From a virus, in the IMG/VR virus record IMGVR_UViG_3300035701_000159, positions 1 to 33,624 of that record: a DNA stretch of 33,624 bases. One strand, given 5' to 3'. The notes under the pieces were generated by a model, which worked only from the letters and a program-made list of their open reading frames with translations, was not told the DNA's origin and did no database searches. Both the position numbers and the translations under genes were made by a program. Below, piece by piece: positions 23,556-29,013 of the stretch. Position 1 is the stretch's first letter, and every line of letters starts with the position of its first letter.

Positions 23556-23609
23556 CCTCAGCCCCTGGAAAGGCAAGGCCCCAGCCGGCTAGGGGCTGGC
23601 CTGCTGAGG
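23556..23609 (-). promoter_or_regulatory. Hairpin covering the ribosome-binding site after the capsid gene
   Basis: In the minus-strand RNA, CCTCAGC pairs with GCTGAGG and encloses a second GC-rich hairpin (AGGCCAGCC with GGCTGGGGCCT). The 3' arm includes the GAGG that would be the ribosome-binding site of the 99-aa gene. There is no U-tract, so it looks like translation control or RNA stabilisation, not a terminator. Confidence 0.55.
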
Positions 23610-23632
23610 CTTTAGGACCTTGTGACGCGCAA

Positions 23633-25090
23633 TTAACCGGGACTCTTGTAGTTGTGCCGCTGCACCAAGCGCGGTTCGCTCCAGAACCACTGGCCGCGCT
23701 CGTCGAACCGCCACCGCAATACGATGTCCTGCGTGAACTCGGCCTCGCTGTTGGCCGGGGCCATGATGACCTTGATGTTCCAGTTGGTCATGTATTTGAC
23801 GGCCTCTTTCAGGTCGCCGTAGAACCACACCTTGTCGGACTGCGGCGTGCCGGAACCGGTCTCGCTGTAGAGCCCCGACCTAATCATTTCCTGCCGCAAC
23901 ATGCGGGAGACTTGCACGTCCACGTCGCCTAAGGTCTCAATGATCGGGTTAGGGCCGATGGTATTCAGATTACCGTCGCCGAAACCGCCGATGGCTTGGC
24001 TGATCCGCCACGTCTGGAACGCCTTCATAATCACGGCGATATTGAACCGCTCGGTAAAGCAGGCGAATACTGAGGGTCTGCTGCCGAAGGTGATCGGCAG
24101 GCCGTCGTTCGGATCGATCAGTTTGGATTGGTACTGGTCCGCCGTTTGGAATGCCACCCAATCATTCAGGGGGTTGCTAGGGATGTCGTTAGCGAACTTG
24201 AACGGCCGCGTCGGGAAGTAACTGGTATCCGCAAGCTGCCCGCTGCCCGTTCCCAATGCGTACTGGTAAGGGTCGAGCGTGACGGGGGCCGAATCGTAAA
24301 GGAACTTTTCGATGTAGGGCACGCTCAGCGCCCCGATCAATAGCCGCAGTCCGCGCTGTTCCTTGCTGATTCCCAACACCCGTGACCCCTTGGCGGCGTT
24401 CTGCGCCACCAGCCCCGTGCGGTCTGCATAGATCGAAAGCCGATCCACGCCCATGATGCCGCCGCGCATCTCCGTGGGCGGCAGAATCTTGTAGTTCTCG
24501 CCCATTGAGAGGTATGGGAATGCCTTCTGCGGCTTGACCAGCAACAGGTCTTCTGTGTCGCTCAGATCCTTGGTGACCGGCAGCGACACACCGGGAATGC
24601 GCTCGCCATCGACTAAGCCGGTGTTGTAGACGCCCGCTGCGCGGGAGAATTTAAACTCCTCATGCTCAAAGCCCTTCAGGGTCGAGTTGATGAGGATTTG
24701 TCCGGTAATGCCCGCGAACATGGTGTAATCCACGGCGGACACTTCACCCGCTTCACGCATTCGGCAGAGTCGGCCGAACCGCTCTCGACAGAATTCGTCC
24801 GGGCCGAAGAACTCGTGGAGGAAGCTCATGCCGACCGGCTCGCCGTTGCTGCGATTGATGATCGTTTCGGCAGCCAATTCGCGGAGGCTCACGTTGGTGC
24901 GCTGTTCCTCCATGAAGATAGCCGGAGACTTGCCCTCGATAAGAAAGTTGCCATCGTCAAGTGCCAAGGCATGCTCGCGGAAGTTCCGCACCGTGTAACT
25001 GTCGGCGAGGAAATCTTCGTTGATGCGGCGGCCCTTCGCCTCTTCCTGGAGCTTCCGCCGCCACATGCGGCCAATTCTTTCATATCCCAT
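23633..25090 (-). CDS. Major capsid protein (probable)
   Basis: The 485-aa product is the largest gene between the protease/scaffold and the connector genes, which is where the capsid subunit is expected. It begins with a helical, charged segment (MGYERIGRMWRRKLQEEAKG). It continues with a mixed alpha/beta body and ends DIVLRWRFDERGQWFWSEPR, a pattern found at the end of several gpT-like and HK97-fold capsid proteins. AAAGGA precedes the ATG. The N-terminal region may be removed by the upstream protease. The fold is inferred from position and size, since capsid sequences are poorly conserved. Confidence 0.78.
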   Translation of the reverse strand: MGYERIGRMWRRKLQEEAKGRRINEDFLADSYTVRNFREHALALDDGNFLIEGKSPAIFMEEQRTNVSLRELAAETIINRSNGEPVGMSFLHEFFGPDEFCRERFGRLCRMREAGEVSAVDYTMFAGITGQILINSTLKGFEHEEFKFSRAAGVYNTGLVDGERIPGVSLPVTKDLSDTEDLLLVKPQKAFPYLSMGENYKILPPTEMRGGIMGVDRLSIYADRTGLVAQNAAKGSRVLGISKEQRGLRLLIGALSVPYIEKFLYDSAPVTLDPYQYALGTGSGQLADTSYFPTRPFKFANDIPSNPLNDWVAFQTADQYQSKLIDPNDGLPITFGSRPSVFACFTERFNIAVIMKAFQTWRISQAIGGFGDGNLNTIGPNPIIETLGDVDVQVSRMLRQEMIRSGLYSETGSGTPQSDKVWFYGDLKEAVKYMTNWNIKVIMAPANSEAEFTQDIVLRWRFDERGQWFWSEPRLVQRHNYKSPG

Positions 25091-25127
25091 AGCAGCATTC
25101 CTTTGCTGTTAGTTTGGTGGTAGTGGC

Positions 25128-25730
25128 CTATTGGCCGCTGGTGCCGGTGTAGGTGCCTGCGACCTCTGCGGTGCCCAGTAGGTTGCGAGCCATGATATCC
25201 ACTACCACGCGGTTCATGGTTCCGCTGGCGCGGAATGTTCCGAGCGAAGCCGTGGTAGGGATTGCTCGCCCGATCACGGCGCTCTTGGTGGCGCCGCCGG
25301 CGAGCTTGTCTACTTTCTGGGGACTGGATGGATAGCCGGTGCCAGCGCCAGTGCTGTAGATGCCCACCGGTTGATTGGCATACCAAGCCTGTGCCGGGCA
25401 ATCGAATTCGAAACGGCCGGTAGTGCAGATTTGCACCGTGTTTCGGCGATTCTGGTCCTGACGGAAGGTAGTCTCACCGGATTGCAGGCCGACCTTCTCG
25501 TTGGCCACGCCCAGGAAATACTGGGCGAAGCCAAGTTGGTCCTTTTCTTCTGAACCTTCTGCATTAAGAAAGTTTGCAGAACGGGCCGTGTTGTCGGACG
25601 TTCCTTGCCCCGTGCCGCTGCCGGGGTGCATGTACATGAGATCGCCCTTCTCACACGAGTAGTTTACTGAGTCGATGGCGACTTCAATCAGATTGACATC
25701 GCCGTCAACATATCGGCAGGTGGATGCCAT
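25128..25730 (-). CDS. Capsid decoration-like protein
   Basis: The 200-aa product lies between scaffold and capsid genes, the usual place of head decoration proteins. It starts MASTCRYVDGDVNLIEVAID and contains CEKGDLMYMHPGSG, FAQYFLGVANEKV and a KSAVIGRAI segment. These resemble the beta-barrel decoration proteins that cover capsid vertices or three-fold sites. A strong AAGGAGGAG site lies before its ATG, consistent with high expression. Ser/Thr/Gly-rich ends are typical of exposed virion proteins. Confidence 0.65.
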   Translation of the reverse strand: MASTCRYVDGDVNLIEVAIDSVNYSCEKGDLMYMHPGSGTGQGTSDNTARSANFLNAEGSEEKDQLGFAQYFLGVANEKVGLQSGETTFRQDQNRRNTVQICTTGRFEFDCPAQAWYANQPVGIYSTGAGTGYPSSPQKVDKLAGGATKSAVIGRAIPTTASLGTFRASGTMNRVVVDIMARNLLGTAEVAGTYTGTSGQ

Positions 25731-25766
25731 TGTTTTCTCCTCCTTGAGAACGATGTTTTGGTGGGC

Positions 25767-26204
25767 CTATTCACCGAAGAATCGCTTTTCCTTGGACGTG
25801 TCGGCGGTGTCTGTCGGCGGAGCCTGAAAATTCGTCAGCGGTGCGGGGATGGCCGTCTCGCGCAGGCGCGCCGCCAAGGCCATGCGTTCCCTGATGAGTT
25901 CCGCACGCTCAGGCTTTTCGGCCTTGATGAGTTGCTCCTGAAACCGCTTGGAGTAAAGCAACTCATCATTGGTAGGAAATTTGGCGGCTTGCACCTCGGC
26001 CGCAACGTCGACCTCACGCAGCCGCATTGCCTTTTCGGCCTTTAGGCCATCGAGTTCCTTGTCCTTGGCCGCATTGTCCGCCTTGAGCATCTTGGCTTCT
26101 TCAGTCAAGCGGCTCATGTCATCGGTGCCCTGGAGCTTGGCTACCAGGTCTGGGCGTTCCTTGCTGAGCGTTTCGAGGGTAATGTCTTTGTACTCGACAA
26201 CCAT
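25767..26204 (-). CDS. Internal-start scaffold protein nested in the protease gene
   Basis: An in-frame ATG at codon 260 of the protease gene is preceded by a run of GGAGG repeats at 26210-26222, five bases away, among the best ribosome-binding sites in the window. Translation from it yields the 145-residue C-terminal part, MVVEYKDITLETLSKERPDL and onward, which contains a predicted coiled coil (about residues 290-330 of the full protein). This is the arrangement of lambda C/Nu3, where the nested product is the scaffold. Confidence 0.75.
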   Translation of the reverse strand: MVVEYKDITLETLSKERPDLVAKLQGTDDMSRLTEEAKMLKADNAAKDKELDGLKAEKAMRLREVDVAAEVQAAKFPTNDELLYSKRFQEQLIKAEKPERAELIRERMALAARLRETAIPAPLTNFQAPPTDTADTSKEKRFFGE

Positions 26205-26981
26205 GAATACCTCCTCCTCCTTGAGGAAAGTGCTGCCGGCCGGGACCGACAACGCGGGTGATTCTTTCTTGATCTCGCCTTCGATAAACTCTCCGGGCTC
26301 TTCCTCTTCCCACAATCCGCGCGTGGTCCCGGGGCGGCCCACCAGGTCGATGGAATAGACCTTGCGGATCTTCGTGACGTGCCGCCGCCCATCGCGAATC
26401 TCGTAGGCGCAGTCGGCGTCGTGCGAGAAGCCCACGTTCTTGGGATCGTTCTTGGCATCCCAAATCAACTGCGACGCGCAACGGTGTTGCGGATTGAAAT
26501 GGAAGTCGGTGCGGATGCCCTCGGGGCTCATGTGCGGATTGTGATGGACGCCGAGCTTATTGTCGTAGGGCGGATTCGAACCGTCCTTGGTGTGATTGAC
26601 GAAGGTGGGCATGCCGTCATAAAGCTGGGCGGCCTCTTGCATCACGGCCGGTGCGTAGATGCCCATGCCGCGGGTGCCCCCGCCCAAGACCAACACATCC
26701 TTGATGACGCCGTTGGTCTCATCGACCGTGAGAGGCGAGGCTTGCGGTTGGGCACGCTCCCGGAAACGGCCCTGCTGTTCGCCGCTGACAACCTCTTCCT
26801 TGATGTTCGCAACGGCGGCATTCGCCGACTTGATGGCGATAGCCTCAGCGTCGGCCTCCTTAGTGCCCTTCTTTGTTTCCCGCTCCAAGGTCTCATTGGC
26901 GACCTTGGCCCACACCTCTTGCTTGTGGGGTGTGTCGCATTTGGCTGTTTTTTCCTTGGCTTGGCTCGCCGTCCAGGGCAT
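25767..26981 (-). CDS. Prohead maturation protease with scaffold domain
   Basis: The 404-aa product has three parts. Residues 15-60 resemble a ChaB-like helical segment (TPHKQEVWAKVANETLERET). Residues about 85-225 are a prohead-protease-like domain with GFSHDAD (H187) and VYSIDLVGRPGTTRG (S210), matching the His and Ser positions of phage maturation proteases. The remainder, from about 260, is an acidic coiled-coil scaffold. AGGAAG precedes the ATG. It is the first gene of the capsid transcription unit, behind a terminator-flanked promoter region. A proteolytically inactive paralogue cannot be excluded, since the third catalytic residue is not obvious. Confidence 0.8.
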   Translation of the reverse strand: MPWTASQAKEKTAKCDTPHKQEVWAKVANETLERETKKGTKEADAEAIAIKSANAAVANIKEEVVSGEQQGRFRERAQPQASPLTVDETNGVIKDVLVLGGGTRGMGIYAPAVMQEAAQLYDGMPTFVNHTKDGSNPPYDNKLGVHHNPHMSPEGIRTDFHFNPQHRCASQLIWDAKNDPKNVGFSHDADCAYEIRDGRRHVTKIRKVYSIDLVGRPGTTRGLWEEEEPGEFIEGEIKKESPALSVPAGSTFLKEEEVFMVVEYKDITLETLSKERPDLVAKLQGTDDMSRLTEEAKMLKADNAAKDKELDGLKAEKAMRLREVDVAAEVQAAKFPTNDELLYSKRFQEQLIKAEKPERAELIRERMALAARLRETAIPAPLTNFQAPPTDTADTSKEKRFFGE

Positions 26982-27011
26982 TTTGTGGCTTCCTGCCTGT
27001 AAGGCCTAAGA

Positions 27012-27051
27012 AACAAAAAAAGCCCGCAGAGGAAACTCCTCCACGAGCTTT
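27012..27051 (-). terminator. Intrinsic terminator before the capsid protease gene
   Basis: On the minus strand AAAGCTCGTGGAGG pairs with CCTCTGCGGGCTTT around a five-base loop, 14 pairs with three wobbles, and is followed by a run of T. It lies between a promoter at 27110-27136 and the protease start at 26981. Confidence 0.85.
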
Positions 27052-27104
27052 GGATTGATGTCTCAAATACTCGCACCGGCCGACGCAACATCGACCAGCA
27101 TCAA
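27015..27104 (-). ncRNA. Candidate structured small RNA or attenuated leader
   Basis: A near-consensus promoter starts transcription near 27104, and an intrinsic terminator ends it near 27015, giving about 90 nt with no coding frame. The 5' end UUGAUG can pair with CAUCAA some 45 bases later, and an inner GGUCGAU/GUCGGCC hairpin lies between. If the terminator is leaky, or is overcome by an antiterminator, the same transcript would lead into the capsid genes. Both readings, a stand-alone RNA and an attenuator, fit. Confidence 0.55.
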
Positions 27105-27109
27105 ATCTT

Positions 27110-27136
27110 ATTATACACCAAATTTTACGTTGTCAA
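27110..27136 (-). promoter_or_regulatory. Sigma70-type promoter (TTGACA-15-TATAAT)
   Basis: The minus strand has exact consensus TTGACA (27131-27136) and TATAAT (27110-27115) hexamers separated by 15 bases, slightly shorter than the usual 17. It is AT-rich within a GC-rich region. It lies between two terminators and upstream of the capsid operon. Confidence 0.8.
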
Positions 27137-27147
27137 GCCTCTATCCC

Positions 27148-27193
27148 AAAAAAAACGTGAAGGCAAGCTTAATTGCCGTCCCGGCCGCACGTT
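27148..27193 (-). terminator. Intrinsic terminator after the DUF6378-like gene
   Basis: AACGTG pairs with CACGTT and encloses an inner GGCAA/TTGCC hairpin, followed by eight T residues on the minus strand. It begins inside the stop codon of the gene at 27192, so it ends the right-hand transcription unit. Confidence 0.8.
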
Positions 27194-27521
27194 AATGGTC
27201 GTCCGGCGGCACCAGTTCGCTTAACCGCTCGCGAATCCGTTCTAGGCAACGTGCGTATCCTACAATATCAACTAACGAGTCGCGCTTCGGTGTAAACACA
27301 TCCCTAGCAATCTTCAGCAGAATCATCATCCTGGCCACATCTTCGGCGTCCAATTCAGCCGTTGGCTCTTTGCGGCACGCGAAGTAGGCATTCCACAACC
27401 GGGCAATCCGCAAGTGGTTCGGCAGGGGATGGTCATAATCACGTTCCCGCGGTCCAGCGGTAATCTCGGCCGCCTCCTCCAAGATGGTCTTGCTATCGCA
27501 ACAACTCTTCGGCGAATCCAT
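27192..27521 (-). CDS. DUF6378-like phage protein
   Basis: The 109-aa product has AGGAG seven bases before its ATG; the longer open frame is antisense of its neighbour. It contains ILEEAAEITAGPRERDYDHP followed by NHLRIARLWNAYF and a helix LKIARDVFTPKRDSLVDIVG. This pattern, R.-.YG/YDHP, a Trp helix and K..R....RDSLVDI.GY, matches a widespread phage family (DUF6378). The family has no established function; NTP-pyrophosphatase-like folds have been suggested for similar helical proteins. It overlaps the upstream deoxyribosyltransferase-like gene by 29 bases. Confidence 0.78.
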   Translation of the reverse strand: MDSPKSCCDSKTILEEAAEITAGPRERDYDHPLPNHLRIARLWNAYFACRKEPTAELDAEDVARMMILLKIARDVFTPKRDSLVDIVGYARCLERIRERLSELVPPDDH

Positions 27522-27831
27522 CAACAAGCTCCTCGATTGAATGGTAGACGGGTATTCCGTGGCTAGCGGCATGCTCGCATTCGGCGTCTGCTCCTGTTGA
27601 CTCACCGGGCAACCGCAGCACCGCATGTGCCACCTCTACCCACGAAAGATCATTGTCGATCCATGCTTGATGCGGAAACTCTTGGTGTCCAGGCAGGTGG
27701 CACGTTAGGTGTGGGCACAGTACGGCAAAGCTTGCACGCATTAACTGCTGTATGGCCGCGTAGGCTTGCCGGAGGTTGGATTGCAAATCGCCGATCATTA
27801 TCGGGCCTGATACATAGATCCTTGGCCTCAT
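27493..27831 (-). CDS. Nucleoside 2-deoxyribosyltransferase-like protein (DUF4406 type)
   Basis: The 112-aa product has the N-terminal RIYVSGPIMIGD segment and the C-terminal RLPGESTGADAECEHAASHG segment of the deoxyribosyltransferase-like DUF4406/DUF1937 group, where a Glu within the latter helix corresponds to the catalytic nucleophile of nucleoside deoxyribosyltransferases. DLSWVEVAHAVLRLP precedes it, giving the usual beta-strand context. Such proteins might act on nucleotides. The ATG overlaps the stop of a 23-aa ORF. Activity is inferred from fold pattern only. Confidence 0.78.
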   Translation of the reverse strand: MRPRIYVSGPIMIGDLQSNLRQAYAAIQQLMRASFAVLCPHLTCHLPGHQEFPHQAWIDNDLSWVEVAHAVLRLPGESTGADAECEHAASHGIPVYHSIEELVDGFAEELLR

Positions 27832-27899
27832 ACGGCCGCCCTCATCTCGCGTGTCTCTGGATGAATCTCCACCACCGCCGGCAATTCCAAATAGTTCAC
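27828..27899 (-). CDS. Tiny coupled ORF, 23 aa
   Basis: A GTG overlapping the upstream stop (GTGA) opens a 23-codon frame (VNYLELPAVVEIHPETREMR and so on) whose stop overlaps the ATG of the deoxyribosyltransferase-like gene (ATGA). Such exact double overlap is unlikely by chance, so translation is plausible. No motif is recognised. Confidence 0.5.
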   Translation of the reverse strand: MNYLELPAVVEIHPETREMRAAV

Positions 27900-28168
27900 G
27901 CGCTTCTCACCCGGTCTCGCGCCAGCTTGGATGCCTGAATGTCCTGGGCAACTCCTTCCTCGAAAGGGACAGTAATTGCAATCGTTCCCCAGAACTTCCG
28001 ACCGTCGATCTGCTCGTTCTCAGCGTCGTCCCACATCCTGTCCAAATGCTTATGGGCAGCATTCCATTTGCGAGCGTTCCCCTGAGGACGGGCCTGTGGT
28101 GGGAGATCCGTTGCCGAGTCGCCTTGCCCGCTGCTACCGACTGACGCGAAACACGGTTTCCTTGTCAA
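27896..28168 (-). CDS. Small phage protein with a TTG start
   Basis: The 90-aa product starts at a TTG seven bases after a perfect AAGGAGG, overlapping the upstream stop (TTGA). The longer open frame upstream is antisense noise. It has a polar N-terminus, then KWNAAHKHLDRMWDDAENEQ and GRKFWGTIAITVPFEEGVAQDI, a beta strand after a helix. It is not a recognised family. The charged, Trp-containing helix could bind nucleic acid or a protein partner. Confidence 0.65.
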   Translation of the reverse strand: MTRKPCFASVGSSGQGDSATDLPPQARPQGNARKWNAAHKHLDRMWDDAENEQIDGRKFWGTIAITVPFEEGVAQDIQASKLARDRVRSA

Positions 28169-28389
28169 GATGTTTCCTCCTTGAAGCGAGCCGCAGTGGG
28201 CACATCTTCTACGATCTCGGCAGAAGCTACGTCGGAACGTGTCGCAAGCTCGGTGCAGCACTCCTCCGCGCGGCGACGATCCGAGTAGGGGCCAAAAGTG
28301 CCGTCGTAGAGACTTGATGACGCAATGTTGGTTCTGTAACGCATGCACACCGTGTAGAAGACGGGCTTCAGATAGCAAGTTCCATTCAT
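28165..28389 (-). CDS. Small phage protein, 74 aa
   Basis: I start at the ATG with GAGGGAG upstream, though the frame is open a further 15 codons to an earlier ATG near the HNH stop. The product contains CYLKPVFYTVCMRYRTNIAS and GTFGPYSDRRRAEECCTELA, a beta-hairpin then a helix with two Cys. That arrangement is common in small phage ORFs handling a 'GPYSD.R.AE' motif. No function is known. Confidence 0.6.
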   Translation of the reverse strand: MNGTCYLKPVFYTVCMRYRTNIASSSLYDGTFGPYSDRRRAEECCTELATRSDVASAEIVEDVPTAARFKEETS

Positions 28390-28437
28390 GCGTCGAATCT
28401 CCCTCATCAGAAAGTCAAGGTATACGTAGCCCATTTT

Positions 28438-29013
28438 TCAGCAAGCCGCCGCAGCCAGTTCTTTCAACAGCCTCTCCAATTTCTTGCGTGTCGTGGGGTG
28501 CCGCTCGGCACTTCGCGTCAACGACACGATCATGCCCGACATGCGCGTGCAGAACTTGAAAATCGCCGCGTGCTCGCGGGCCAGCACATCAAAGCGCTCG
28601 AACGATCCCAGGTGTGCCAGGTGCAAATGGTGATTCGCGCCCATGCGACAGCATGGAAGCCAGAAGCGGCTATCCATTTCCAAAGAAGGAAACCACCAAA
28701 ATGGAAAGATGTGGTGGGCTTCTTCGGCCTTGGCGGAACAGTAGGCACACTCCTTGCCCTTCAACCATTTCTTTGCGGCTGAGGCAAAGCGTGATTTCCG
28801 TCGCGCCCCAATGGCCGCCGCGAACATGGTCTCCCGGTCCACGTCCTCAGGGAGCTTCAGCACGTCCGCCATCACCGCACCGAGATTTAGGTGCTTCTTC
28901 ATTTTGTGTTCAACAATCCATGCCGCTTCAGACTTGCCCGCCCCAATTGCCCTTCCTTGTATCCATTCTGGTACGCCCCGCTTTTCGTCGCCGCGAAACG
29001 ATCCATGCTTCAT
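28438..29013 (-). CDS. HNH-like zinc-binding protein
   Basis: The 191-aa product starts at an ATG overlapping the portal stop (ATGA), preceded by AGGAG. It has C89-x2-C92 (CAYC), HHIFPF (100-105), a Cys pair at 121-122 and NHHLHLAH (127-134), the order C..C, HH, C, H of HNH nuclease zinc folds. The N-terminal 80 residues are basic and helical, and the C-terminus is a helix rich in Lys and Arg. HNH endonucleases commonly sit beside packaging genes and help DNA cutting. The residue order fits, but the spacing is not canonical, so catalytic activity is uncertain. Confidence 0.6.
   Translation of the reverse strand: MKHGSFRGDEKRGVPEWIQGRAIGAGKSEAAWIVEHKMKKHLNLGAVMADVLKLPEDVDRETMFAAAIGARRKSRFASAAKKWLKGKECAYCSAKAEEAHHIFPFWWFPSLEMDSRFWLPCCRMGANHHLHLAHLGSFERFDVLAREHAAIFKFCTRMSGMIVSLTRSAERHPTTRKKLERLLKELAAAAC

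Noticed and set aside
26379-27002. Plus-strand 207-aa frame over the protease gene
   Set aside because: It is the antisense of a gene with protease and scaffold motifs and a clear ribosome-binding site. Long antisense frames are common in GC-rich DNA.
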